Shown: one piece after another, positions 37,130-45,865 of the stretch
Position numbering within the stretch: the first letter of the stretch is position 1
Layout of the letters: each line of letters starts with the position of its first letter
NCBI GenBank assembly: GCA_022820025.1
Contig: JAJEGF010000030.1
Coordinates: 92,227-156,226, forward strand
DNA length: 64,000 bases
Source of the DNA: Chloroflexota bacterium
GTDB lineage: Bacteria > Chloroflexota > UBA11872
Direction of reading: 5' to 3'
Notes under the pieces: generated by a model
Told to the model about the DNA's origin: nothing
What the model saw: only the letters and a program-made list of their open reading frames with translations
Databases searched by the model: none
Position numbers and translations under genes: made by a program

Positions 37130-37540
37130 ACTCTCGAAAAACCCTGGAGCCCTCAAGCCGCGTCCGCTCCTACTCCATCCCCTGGGAAACCCTTGCAAAA
37201 CGCCTGTCGACCTCGAATGTGCGTCCGCTCTTAATCCCTCTCCTGGGGGAAAGGGCTAGGGTGAGCAACCGCGTAGGGACCCAAGCAGTCCGCCGACGGT
37301 GCAGTCTTCCCCTCTCCTGGGGGAGAGGCAGATTCGGGCGTCTTCGGCCGAAATCGGTGAGGGGTCTTCCGGTCGTGCGCCCACCCCCAGCGACGACCGT
37401 CGTCGCACTCTCGTCACCGAGCACGCCGCTCTTCACCCTCTCCAAGGGGAGAGGCAGATTCGGCCGTCCTCGGCCGAAATCGGTGAGGGGTCTTCCGCGC
37501 AACCAAGCCCGGATTAGCAAAGGTCTCTCCGGAAGTTCAA
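37130..37540. repeat. Dispersed repeat region with 52-bp cores C (37311-37362) and D (37437-37488)
   Basis: Core C uses the TGGG loop variant and core D the AAGG loop variant, with two changes (CGGCCGTCCTCGG). A diverged partial unit (CCTCTCCTGGGGGAAAGGGC) precedes them at 37237. The D flank TCTTCCGCGCAACCAAGCC matches the flanks of copies A and G (39255). No gene is seen between 37006 and 37578. Confidence 0.85.
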
Positions 37541-37578
37541 ATGGCCGCGGAAAGCCTCATTTAGCTCTCCCACCGCCC

Positions 37579-38730
37579 TCAGAAGTTCGTCACCGACCCA
37601 TCCGGGCGAACCGTGTGCGGGGTTTCGGTCTGGCGGGAGGGAATCTCCTTGATCACGTCCAGGTCGATCTCCACGCCCAGGCCCGGGCCGTCCGGCACCG
37701 GGTACCAGGTGCCGTCCAGCTTGGGTTGGACGGGGAAAATCTCGTCGGAATAGAGCCGGCCCAGGTCAACGGTCCGGTCCTCCAGCCAGGCCCAGTTCGG
37801 CACCGCCGCGCCCAGGTGCACGCTGGCCGCCGTGCAGACCGGCCCCAGCGGGTTATGCGGCATCAGGTCGATGTAGTGCGTCTCGCACCAGCCCGCCACC
37901 TTCATGGCCTCCGTAAATCCGCCGACGTTGCAAATGTCCAGGCGGGCAAAGTTGGTCAGGCCCTGCTCGATGTACGGCGCGAACTGCCACTTGCTGGAGA
38001 ACTCCTCGCCGATCGCGAAGGGCACGTCGGTCATGGAACGCAACGTGGCGTAGGCCGCCGGCGTCTCGTCGCGGATCGGCTCTTCCAGGAAATCGATGGT
38101 CCCCGGCGGCATGCGCTGGCAATACGAGGCCGCTTCGGCCACGCTCAGCCGGTGGTGATAGTCCGGCCCGATCACGGGACCCGGCCCCACCGCCTCGCGC
38201 ACCGCCGTATGCCACTCGGCGGTAATGGCCACCGACTCGCGCGGCGAAAAGACCTGTCCCTCGGTCTCCCACAGGCCCCACACCAGCGTGCGGATGCACT
38301 CCCAGCCGTCCGCCACCAGGCCCTTCACCTCCTCCAGCAGGTCGTCCTGGTTCCGGGCGTTGGTCGTGACGAAACAGGGCACGAAGTCCCGCTGCTTGCC
38401 GCCCAGCAACTGGTAGACGGGCACGCCCAGGCTCTTGGCCACCAGGTCGTGCAGCGCGATGTCGATGGCCGCCATGGCCGAGGTCAGCACCCGTCCGCCT
38501 TCGAAGTACTGGCTGCGGTACGTCTCCTGCCAGATACGGCCGATGCGCCGCGGATCCTGGCCGATCAGGAAATCCCGAAAGTGCGCAATGGCCCCGCCCA
38601 CCGCCTGGTTCCGCGAGGTCAGGCCCACCTCGCCCCAGCCGTAATAGCCGTTGTCCGATTCGACCCGCACCACCTCCAGGTTCCGACGGCCCGGGTTGAA
38701 GGAATAAAACTGGATGTCGGCAATCTTCAT
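37579..38730 (-). CDS. Enolase-superfamily sugar-acid dehydratase, copy 2
   Basis: 383 residues. The start MKIADIQFYSFNPGRRN, metal-site segments GPDYHHRLS, IDFLEEPI and FAIGEEFS, and catalytic-His segment LMPHNPLGP are the same as in copy 1. The two genes share long identical peptides, for example GKQRDFVPCFVTT. They differ in the active-site-proximal loop (GLWETEGQVFSPRE versus GPGISDGSNRFVPRE), which may change substrate. ATG 38730 is used; the frame continues to 38760. Tandem duplication within a repeat field is likely. Confidence 0.85.
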   Translation of the reverse strand: MKIADIQFYSFNPGRRNLEVVRVESDNGYYGWGEVGLTSRNQAVGGAIAHFRDFLIGQDPRRIGRIWQETYRSQYFEGGRVLTSAMAAIDIALHDLVAKSLGVPVYQLLGGKQRDFVPCFVTTNARNQDDLLEEVKGLVADGWECIRTLVWGLWETEGQVFSPRESVAITAEWHTAVREAVGPGPVIGPDYHHRLSVAEAASYCQRMPPGTIDFLEEPIRDETPAAYATLRSMTDVPFAIGEEFSSKWQFAPYIEQGLTNFARLDICNVGGFTEAMKVAGWCETHYIDLMPHNPLGPVCTAASVHLGAAVPNWAWLEDRTVDLGRLYSDEIFPVQPKLDGTWYPVPDGPGLGVEIDLDVIKEIPSRQTETPHTVRPDGSVTNF

Positions 38731-38788
38731 GGCAGCGCCTGGCACGAGAGCGGACAACACCCGTCATGGTGCCAGCCACCGGCCCTGC

Positions 38789-39703
38789 CTACTCGATAAA
38801 CAGCTTGATCCGGTCCGCAACCTCAGCCCGTTCTTCGTAGGGGATCACGGCGAAACGCCCCTCGCCTCCGACGCGCCGCCGCTCTCCCTCCCTCTCCCCC
38901 TGGAGACCCTTGCGTAAACCGAGCGGCGGGTGCGTAGTGTCAATCTCTTCAAGGGGGCGCCGTTCTTTACCCTCTCCTGGGGGAGAGGCAGATTCGGGCG
39001 TCTTCGGCCGAAATCGGTGAGGGGTCCTCCCCTCCTGGTCCCGCCGCTCTTCCTCCCTCTCCTGGGAGACCTTTGCGTAACCCGATGGACGAGTGTGCGA
39101 TGTCAATCCCTTCGAGGAGCCGCCGTTCTTTCCCTCTCCAAGGGGAGAGGCAGATTCGGGCGTCTTCGGCCGAAATCGGTGAGGGGTCTTCCGGGCACCC
39201 AACCCTGGGTTACGCAAGAGCCTCTCCTGGGGGAGAGGGTTGGGGTGAGGGGTCTTCCGAGCAACCAAGCCTGGGTTTCCCAAACGTCTCTCGTAAGCCA
39301 TAACCGGTCCCTTCTCGGGATTCGCCCCTCCGTCATCCTGATAGCGAGGAACGAGGTGCACATGAACGTGCGGAATCTCGTGACCCGCCCCGACACCGCT
39401 GTTCTGGTAGATCGTCAGGCCGTCCGGCTTGAAGGCTCTGGTCACGGCCAGCGCCGCGCGACGCGTGTCCCGCATGATCGCCGCCGCCTCCTCGTCGGTA
39501 AGGTCAAACAGCGTCGGCGCGTGCCGCTTGCTGATAACCAGCAGCCGCCCCAGGTGCTGACGCCTCGGCGCAACAAACGTCAGCGTCAGATCGGTCTCCA
39601 GCACCACCGCGCAACGCACGCCCCCTTCCGTCTCACGACCGGCCACGTTGTCGCAAAACGGACACCGCCCCCGCCGAGGCTCCGGCAACTCGAAATAGCT
39701 CAT
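38789..39703 (-). CDS. HIT-family (histidine-triad) protein with in-frame repeat insertion
   Basis: 304 residues, about twice the family norm. Residues 1-140 are a HIT domain with CPFC (14-17, zinc-like), TIYQNSGVGAGHEIPH, and the triad HVHVHLVPR (His112, 114, 116). The native-looking end GRFAVIPYEERAEVADRIK (282-304) resumes after 141 residues of basic, Pro/Glu-rich sequence encoded by the repeats, in which TPHRFRPKTPESASP occurs twice. HIT proteins hydrolyse nucleotide conjugates. No frameshift or stop interrupts the insertion, so a protein with a long disordered loop may be made. Confidence 0.75.
   Translation of the reverse strand: MSYFELPEPRRGRCPFCDNVAGRETEGGVRCAVVLETDLTLTFVAPRRQHLGRLLVISKRHAPTLFDLTDEEAAAIMRDTRRAALAVTRAFKPDGLTIYQNSGVGAGHEIPHVHVHLVPRYQDDGGANPEKGPVMAYERRLGNPGLVARKTPHPNPLPQERLLRNPGLGARKTPHRFRPKTPESASPLGEGKNGGSSKGLTSHTRPSGYAKVSQEREEERRDQEGRTPHRFRPKTPESASPPGEGKERRPLEEIDTTHPPLGLRKGLQGEREGERRRVGGEGRFAVIPYEERAEVADRIKLFIE
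38861..39299. repeat. Repeat cluster inside the HIT gene: cores E (38971-39022), F (39133-39184) and partial G (about 39221-39260)
   Basis: E and F are intact 52-bp cores whose starts are 162 bp (54 codons) apart, so both are read in the same frame on the minus strand. The whole insertion is about 423 bp, a multiple of three. G retains only CCTCTCCTGGGGGAGAGG and GGTTGGGGTGAGGGG. The flanks of E and F match copy A. Confidence 0.85.
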
Positions 39704-39865
39704 CCCCGAATCCTACGGTCCAGCCTCGGCGACAGTCGGAGACGAGTCCGTGATCGATGCGTCGTCTCTGATCCTGCTGGACGCGCGGAACCACCGCTCG
39801 GCGAAGTCCGGCACCTGCCGGCGTGTTTCCGGGCGTGCCGGGCTTTCAGGCGCAGACGAGCACGC

Positions 39866-40138
39866 TCAGGTCCGGGACGGCCAGTCGGGGTGTTTCGCCA
39901 GGAAAGCCTGGACTTCCAACTCGTCGTTGAGCTGGTTGAGCTTCAGCGGATCAATGCCGGGGCGAAAGCCGCTGCGAAACGGCCGGACACGAAACACCGG
40001 CCGGTCCTCGGCCTCCTGCGCCGCCAGGCCGCAGCGCAGCGTCTCGTTGATGACCTGGTCGAACGACACACCAAGCCGCTTCGCCCGCCGCTCAAGAGCA
40101 TCGGCGAGGTCGTCGTCGATAGTGAGAGTGATTCGCAT
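39866..40138 (-). CDS. Ribbon-helix-helix, VapB-like antitoxin
   Basis: 90 residues. MRITLTIDDDLADALERRA followed by KRLGVSFDQVINETLRCGL is the typical ribbon-helix-helix DNA-binding unit of VapB/CopG-type antitoxins. The C-terminal half (RPFRSGFRPGIDPLKLNQL, then DELEVQAFLAKHPD) resembles toxin-wrapping tails. The expected VapC toxin is missing: directly after the stop, VPDLSVLVCA (39849-39878) resembles a PIN-domain start but hits a stop. It probably survives as an orphan regulator. Confidence 0.7.
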   Translation of the reverse strand: MRITLTIDDDLADALERRAKRLGVSFDQVINETLRCGLAAQEAEDRPVFRVRPFRSGFRPGIDPLKLNQLNDELEVQAFLAKHPDWPSRT

Positions 40139-40153
40139 GGAGACATCACAGCG

Positions 40154-40306
40154 TCACTGAAGTGCGGTGTCAAGGTCTTTGCCCAGGTCGGCCCGGACGA
40201 TGACGGTGCCGGAGTACAGGGCGAAGTGTTTGGCGTTGCTGGACGAAGCGGCGGAGACGAATCCGATTCGGCTGTTGAATCCTTGGTCTTGGTTTTGGGC
40301 TATCAT
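40154..40306 (-). CDS. Possible 50-residue protein upstream of the antitoxin-like gene
   Basis: An ATG at 40304-40306 opens a complete frame of 50 codons ending in TGA at 40154. Codon use is strongly GC3-biased, as in real local genes (SAASSSNAKHFALYSG, then TVIVRADLGKDLDTALQ). It ends 15 bp before the antitoxin start on the same strand. I see no ribosome site and know no family, so it could instead be the tail of a broken gene. Confidence 0.35.
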   Translation of the reverse strand: MIAQNQDQGFNSRIGFVSAASSSNAKHFALYSGTVIVRADLGKDLDTALQ

Positions 40307-40371
40307 TCGCCGCAAACCGAACGAAAACCGGACATGATCGTGAATCCTCGCGATGGCGATAAGGGCCGCTG

Positions 40372-43257
40372 ATGCCGCGTCAGACTGAGCCGAGCGCGAA
40401 CAATGCGCTGGGATCCCTGTTGCAGGGCATGTTGCCGACGTGCCAGGTGCGGACGGAAAACACGCAGGCGATTGCCGGGCATCCCAGTCTGCAGCCGGAC
40501 GTCCTGGTTACGGCAACCGGACGTGCGCCGGTGGTGATCGAGGCGGAGTTCGGGCCCGCGGCCAACGTGGAAACGGAAGCTCGCGAGCGGTTGGGTCTGC
40601 GGACCACCACTGACGGACGCCTCATTGAGGCAGCCATTGCGCTGCGGTATCCCGCATCGATTCCGGATGCCGAGAACCTGGAGTCCGAACTGGCGGACGC
40701 GCGCTTGTCCTACGGCGTGTTTACGCAGGACGGCGAAGGCCCAAGCCGCTTTCCGACTTCGGGCTGGCTGGACGGTTCAGTCGAGGACCTGGCGGATCTG
40801 GTTCGGCTGGTTTCAGTGCCGCAGCACGCCGTGGATCGGGCCGCACAGGCCTTGGAAGAAGGCATTGACCGGGCCGAGAAGATCATCGAGGAGGTGGCGG
40901 AGCTAAGGCCCTTTGTGGCGCGTGAGATTGCCGGGCTGCTGGGGATGACCAACGTGCGGCAAACCTGGCGCATGGCGGGCGCCATGGTGGCGAATGCCCT
41001 GATCTTCCAGGAACGACTGATCGGCGTGCATGAGAGCGTCAAGTCCCTGGACGAGGTGTGCGGGGAGTCCACGCTGAATCCCCGGCGCGAAATTCTCGCT
41101 TCCTGGACCGAGATATTGGCCATCAACTATTGGCCGATCTTTGCAGTTGCCAGGGATATCGTCGGTCAGCTTGAGTCACACGACGCGGCACGACTCTTGC
41201 GGACGCTGCGAGAGACAGCTCAAGACGTTAATTCCACAGGAATCGACAATGCACACGACCTGACGGGACGTGTCTTTCAGCGCCTGATTTCCGACCGAAA
41301 GTACCTGGCGACCTTCTATACACTCCCCGCATCTGCGGCGCTACTGGCACGGTTGGCTGTGGGGAAGATAGAGGGCGTGGACTGGTCAGCCCCCGAAGCA
41401 ATAGAAGAGTTGCGTGTAGGCGATTTCGCCTGCGGTACCGGAGCATTGCTTTCCGCCGTGTATGAACAGATAGCAGTTCGGCACGAGCGGGCCGGCGGTG
41501 ACTCTGAAGCCTTGCACGCCGCAATGATGCAAGAGGTTCTATACGGCTGCGACGTGATGCCTTCCGCCATTCACATTACAGGATCAACCCTTGCCGGAAT
41601 GCAGCCGAGCGGACGGTTCGATAACTCCAGGCTCTACCCGTTGGCTTACGGAAGACAGAGTGACGGAACGGTGGCAATCGGCTCTCTGGAATTACTTAAA
41701 GACTCAAGAACACTGACTCTATTCAACACCAGTGATCCAGCTTGGCGCACAGGCAGTATGGGCGAAGAAACAGCCGCTCAGATTGTCGCGGAGATTCCGG
41801 ACGAAGGATTTGACCTCGTGATTATGAATCCGCCGTTCACACGGGCGGGATCTGACTGGGAGGGCAGCGATCGTTCCGAAGACTACATCAAGCACTTTAG
41901 GGGCCTTAGCACCAAATTGGAAACGCAAAAAGAGATGGCGAAGAAGCTCGGGAAATATGCTAGAGGTACTTGCTATCACGGATATGCAGGAATCGCATCA
42001 GCATTTGTCGCTCTTGCCCACAGGAAACTCAAGCCGAGCGGCGTCGTAGCGCTTGTACTTCCCTTGTCTGCCGCAGTCGGTAAGTCTTGGCAAGGGTTTC
42101 GCGATATGATGACCAATTGCTATTCGGACATTCAGATTCTCAGTGTTGCAGCTAGTGATAACGACGATCTTTCGTTCTCGGCGGATACAGGTCTGGCAGA
42201 GTGCTTGGTGATCGCTCGTAAACTCAGAGCAGCTGAGACATCAGAATCGCCCGTACAGTTCACATCTTTGGTGAATCGACCCCGCGGCTTTGACCATGCA
42301 AGTGCTATTGCAAAAGCGATAGTCCATAGCGAAGATATTCGACACATTGATGACGGACCTTATGGCGGAACACCATTGCTGGTCGGCGCAGAGCCGGCTG
42401 GTGAAATGCTGAATGCGCCAAGGGCTATGGGCGGCAATGTGTGGGGCGGGGTTCGGATGGCCGACTATACCTTGGCCCAGACTGCTCATTCACTAACTCA
42501 GTCACGACTATGGCTTCCTGGCTTCTCATCGGCTTGCTGCTTGCACGTTGGTCGGCTTGATGATGTAGGTGAGCGCGGTTGGCATCACATGAACATTGCC
42601 GGTTCGCCTGGACCGTTCGTCAAGGCCGAACCAAGTGCGACAGCCACCTATCCATGTCTTTGGGGTCACAATGCGAGGAAGGAGACGAGGCTCATATGCG
42701 AACCTGATCGACAATTGCTAGTGCGTCCCGGCATGGAAGGGAGGGCTGCTCTGGCATGGAATACGGCAGGCCGTGCTCATTTGAATCTCGATTTTCGATT
42801 CAATTCTCAGCCATTGGCGGTCGCTATTACAGAGCGGGAAACGGTCGGTGGTGTTGCTTGGCCTAACGTAAACTTCGACAATCCCCTGTTTGACTACGCG
42901 TTTTCTCTCTGGTGTAATTCGACGCTCGGACTGCTAGCCTTCTGGTGGCATTCCAACCGTCAGCAAGCTGGTCGCGGCCGAACGACGGTAAGCGGCGCCG
43001 ACTCGTTGCCAGTGCTGGACTTTCGGAAACTTAGCGACTCCCAGCTGTCCACCGCCGAAGTGATCTTCGAGGAATTCCGCGACAAGGACCTGCAACCCGC
43101 CTATTTGGCCGACGCTGATCCCAACCGTGCGCTACTCGACCGTTACGTGCTCTGTGATCTACTTGGATTTGACGAGGATGTCTATCAGGGAGTGCGACGG
43201 TTAGCGGCCAAATGGTGTGCGGAGCCTTCCGTGCATGGTGGGAAAAACCGGTCATAG
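40372..43257 (+). CDS. Large N6-adenine DNA methyltransferase (type IIG/PglX-like), probable defence protein
   Basis: 961 residues. The N-terminal segment QPDVLVTATGRAPVVIEAEFG has a PD...ExE look, perhaps a degenerate nuclease fold. Helical linkers lead to the methylase core: motif I VGDFACGTGALLSAVYEQ (about residue 345) and motif IV DLVIMNPPFTRAG (about 480), characteristic of gamma-class adenine methylases. A C-terminal 350 residues probably recognises target DNA (NPLFDYAFSLWCNSTLGLLA). No hsdS or separate nuclease gene is adjacent. GC is lower in the second half than in neighbouring genes. Confidence 0.8.
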   Translation: MPRQTEPSANNALGSLLQGMLPTCQVRTENTQAIAGHPSLQPDVLVTATGRAPVVIEAEFGPAANVETEARERLGLRTTTDGRLIEAAIALRYPASIPDAENLESELADARLSYGVFTQDGEGPSRFPTSGWLDGSVEDLADLVRLVSVPQHAVDRAAQALEEGIDRAEKIIEEVAELRPFVAREIAGLLGMTNVRQTWRMAGAMVANALIFQERLIGVHESVKSLDEVCGESTLNPRREILASWTEILAINYWPIFAVARDIVGQLESHDAARLLRTLRETAQDVNSTGIDNAHDLTGRVFQRLISDRKYLATFYTLPASAALLARLAVGKIEGVDWSAPEAIEELRVGDFACGTGALLSAVYEQIAVRHERAGGDSEALHAAMMQEVLYGCDVMPSAIHITGSTLAGMQPSGRFDNSRLYPLAYGRQSDGTVAIGSLELLKDSRTLTLFNTSDPAWRTGSMGEETAAQIVAEIPDEGFDLVIMNPPFTRAGSDWEGSDRSEDYIKHFRGLSTKLETQKEMAKKLGKYARGTCYHGYAGIASAFVALAHRKLKPSGVVALVLPLSAAVGKSWQGFRDMMTNCYSDIQILSVAASDNDDLSFSADTGLAECLVIARKLRAAETSESPVQFTSLVNRPRGFDHASAIAKAIVHSEDIRHIDDGPYGGTPLLVGAEPAGEMLNAPRAMGGNVWGGVRMADYTLAQTAHSLTQSRLWLPGFSSACCLHVGRLDDVGERGWHHMNIAGSPGPFVKAEPSATATYPCLWGHNARKETRLICEPDRQLLVRPGMEGRAALAWNTAGRAHLNLDFRFNSQPLAVAITERETVGGVAWPNVNFDNPLFDYAFSLWCNSTLGLLAFWWHSNRQQAGRGRTTVSGADSLPVLDFRKLSDSQLSTAEVIFEEFRDKDLQPAYLADADPNRALLDRYVLCDLLGFDEDVYQGVRRLAAKWCAEPSVHGGKNRS

Positions 43258-43372
43258 AAGTCGTTCGTGACAGTAAACCATCACATCCCGTGACGCGTAA
43301 GACAAAATGAAATCAGTAGCGTAACCTTTATTGCAACGTATAGTTAAGGGACCCTTGGTCCAAAACTACAAG

Positions 43373-44464
43373 TTAGGGTGAATTCTGAAGAAACTCGTCC
43401 ACTTCGTAGTGCCACGAGATTGACTTCGACGCAGTCAGGTCTGCAAATCGGGCGATGACTCCCGGATTGGGATCTATGATGGAAACTCTAGACAGGTTCG
43501 AATTTAATCCTGCTGCCGATCGGATGAGATTCGCAGCCTCTTGATCGGCATTCGGACACGAGTATCCAAATACCAGAATCTCATCGGCAGTCGATAGCTC
43601 CCCGAATGCAAGTGACCAGAGCCGACTGATTTCATCGTGGAATAGACTCGATTTATTCGGTACAGGAGGAACGAGGGTCGGATATCCACGAAGCCTTCGA
43701 GAGTTGCCTGTGAATACTCCAATTGGCCAATTTGGGATGTGGTCAATATTGCCAATTCGAATTCTCCGGGTCTTTGACGGAGATAGGAACTGCCTTTGCG
43801 CAGGCGTCGAGGACTGATATCCAGAATACCAGTTTAGCGAGCCATGTAGCTTCAGGACAGGTATTCCGGCTGAAGCTTCACTGAGGCTTGACTTCGGAAG
43901 GAGAGGTTGACTGTTCACTAAGGTGCGAACGTCGTATTTGCGCAGTCGATAACAGCCAGGGAATCTAAAGACCTTATCGGATTTTGGAATGAGTTGTTCA
44001 CTTAAATCGCGTAATGACCGCTCGACCTGGATGTCATAGTTGAAGGTGACTATGGAGACGTTATCGGGGCCTCGTTCAAAGATTGCGTGGTTTAGAATCT
44101 GCTCTAGTGCATTGGACATATCAGGCCGTAGAGGATTAACGGTTGCTGCTATTCGAGCAGAGAGGAATTGAATCAAGCTGAGCAGTACAGGATAAGCGGA
44201 CGCACCAGTGCGTGAGGAATACGAATCTGAGTAGATGATTGAAGCAACGGCCTCGAAAGAGTCGAGTGATGTCTGAGTGATTTCGTAACCGTACGTGTCT
44301 TTGATGTAGTTCTCGACCTCTAGGAGATCACTATCTGATCCATTGGACTCCTTGAACTGGGAGAAGAAATTCTGATCAAGCGGTGGTTGGTCGCTTTTGG
44401 TAACGCCGTTTGGGGCTTGAGCACGTGTTGCACCTGATCCCAGTAGAAGTACTAGCTTTGGCAC
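43373..44464 (-). CDS. SIR2-domain protein, probable NADase-type defence effector
   Basis: 363 residues. KLVLLLGSGATRA (nucleotide loop), VSIVTFNYDIQVERSL, PVLKLHGSLNWYSG (catalytic His position) and EILVFGYSCPNADQEA are the conserved blocks of bacterial SIR2_2 domains. Such domains deplete NAD+ in several anti-phage systems. It ends 115 bp from the methyltransferase, in convergent orientation, with similar low GC. No HerA, Argonaute or TIR partner is adjacent. A defence role is inference. Confidence 0.75.
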   Translation of the reverse strand: MPKLVLLLGSGATRAQAPNGVTKSDQPPLDQNFFSQFKESNGSDSDLLEVENYIKDTYGYEITQTSLDSFEAVASIIYSDSYSSRTGASAYPVLLSLIQFLSARIAATVNPLRPDMSNALEQILNHAIFERGPDNVSIVTFNYDIQVERSLRDLSEQLIPKSDKVFRFPGCYRLRKYDVRTLVNSQPLLPKSSLSEASAGIPVLKLHGSLNWYSGYQSSTPAQRQFLSPSKTRRIRIGNIDHIPNWPIGVFTGNSRRLRGYPTLVPPVPNKSSLFHDEISRLWSLAFGELSTADEILVFGYSCPNADQEAANLIRSAAGLNSNLSRVSIIDPNPGVIARFADLTASKSISWHYEVDEFLQNSP

Positions 44465-45132
44465 AGAAGGCTCATGCTAAGTGTTCGGAGCGACAGCTTG
44501 TATGCTTGGAAGAAGCTTCCCTTGCCATGGCTGCAGCGGGAGAAGGCACCCTGCGTAACGTTGGATGGCGGGATTATAGCGTAGGGTCCATGTGGTCGGA
44601 AGAGTCTTCCGTTGGAGGTCAATCTGGCTGGTCGCGCACGCATCATCTGGACCTGTGAGGTCGTGACGCAGTCAGCGGTCATGATGATCGAAGCGGGAGT
44701 CGGGCAGGGGCAGACTTCACACCGGGACATGGGCGCCCGTAAGGCGACCGAGGCGAAGACGTTATTGATCCTAAGCAAGCGGGGTGGGACTCGAGAGACG
44801 GATTCAATTGGAGATTGACGCGTTCGGTTTGGCCGGAGAGGGTGGATTGGAGGAGGGTGTCGAGGGCGCCGATGAGTTGGAGACTTCGGAGGCCGCTGGT
44901 TTCGGGTTTGGGGCCGCCGGTGATCCCGTCCTCTGAGGTACGCATGACGAACACGTTGAGCGGCGAGCACTCGGCGCCGCACTGACCTTGAGCGCGGTGC
45001 GGCGGGTGCCGGGCCTAGTGGGCGGCGACCCATGCGGCCTCACCCCTCGCTACCCTGTCGGGAGGCGGCCGTCGTCCCTGGGCGCTGCCCAAGGCGCATG
45101 ATGTACAGATCGACCCTGGAGGGAGCTACGCA
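44465..45132. other. Gap with one degraded coding fragment
   Basis: Most of this 670 bp has no convincing gene. On the minus strand around 44800-44960, the frame reads TSEDGITGGPKPETSGLRSL, then LIGALDTLLQSTLSGQTERV, with strongly coding-like codon choice. The frame is lost on both sides. It is probably the residue of a gene I cannot name, and the boundary of the low-GC island lies nearby. Confidence 0.4.
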
Positions 45133-45573
45133 ATGGATCTGGTAACTGGGGTACCGCGGAGTCCGTACGAATCGATGCGTGGGATCGTGTTTCTGCCGCG
45201 GGCGATCGACAAGGTGCGGGCCGAGATTGCCGGTCAGCTGGGGGACTACATTTCGCGCACGTTCTTTTCGGGGATGCTGCTGGAGTTCCTGGGAATCGAG
45301 CCGCAGGACTTTGTGGACGCAGTGGCCGCGCGCGAGAGCGACGAGGAGGTCTGGGCCTGGGTCAAGGCGCGGATGCGGCCGCGGTCGGCCACCGAGATCA
45401 TGGCCTTCAACCGCGAGATGATGGTCAGAACGCCCGACGACGACGCGGCGCGCGAACGCTTCTGGCAGTTCATGGCCGAGATCGGCCAGTCCCACCGCAC
45501 CGACGTCAGCCGCCAGTTCGACCGCCTGGACCTCGACGAAGGCCGCGACGTGCCGCTCGGAGGCCGGCAATAG
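45133..45573 (+). CDS. DUF5069 family protein
   Basis: 146 residues. VPRSPYESMRGIVFLPRAID followed by KVRAEIAGQLGDYI, and FFSGMLLEFLGIEPQDFVDAV with EEVWAWVKARM, are the characteristic blocks of DUF5069. The family is conserved but uncharacterised. No signal peptide or membrane segment. It stands alone between the SIR2 island and copA, on the same strand as copA but 290 bp away. Confidence 0.85.
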   Translation: MDLVTGVPRSPYESMRGIVFLPRAIDKVRAEIAGQLGDYISRTFFSGMLLEFLGIEPQDFVDAVAARESDEEVWAWVKARMRPRSATEIMAFNREMMVRTPDDDAARERFWQFMAEIGQSHRTDVSRQFDRLDLDEGRDVPLGGRQ

Positions 45574-45865
45574 GAAGTAGCCGACGGGTGACGGAGCAGG
45601 GGCTCGTCAGACCGTGACGCGAGAATCCCCCGGACCCCCGCTCGGCGCGGCACGCGCGTGCGGACTAACCCGGGCGTCGCAGCGGAACCCGAGTGCGGGC
45701 CACGGACGGCGGGCGAGCAAGCGCCAATCGCGGCCAGATCCCCGGCGCGGCGGTCGCTCGCGCCTACGAAGCGAGGCCGTCGAGTCCCCGCGGATGTTGC
45801 TTGCCCGTCTTCGCCATGGCTAGTGTGCGTGGCAAGAGGCCCTGCGACAGCCATATCCACCACAC

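Noticed and set aside
34730..39299. CRISPR array
   Set aside because: The 52-bp repeats are dispersed with irregular spacing, have shared rather than unique flanks, lie partly inside a gene, and no cas gene is present.
44452..45033. 193-codon minus-strand frame upstream of the SIR2 gene
   Set aside because: The product is Arg/Pro low-complexity and lies out of frame with the coding-like fragment in the same place.
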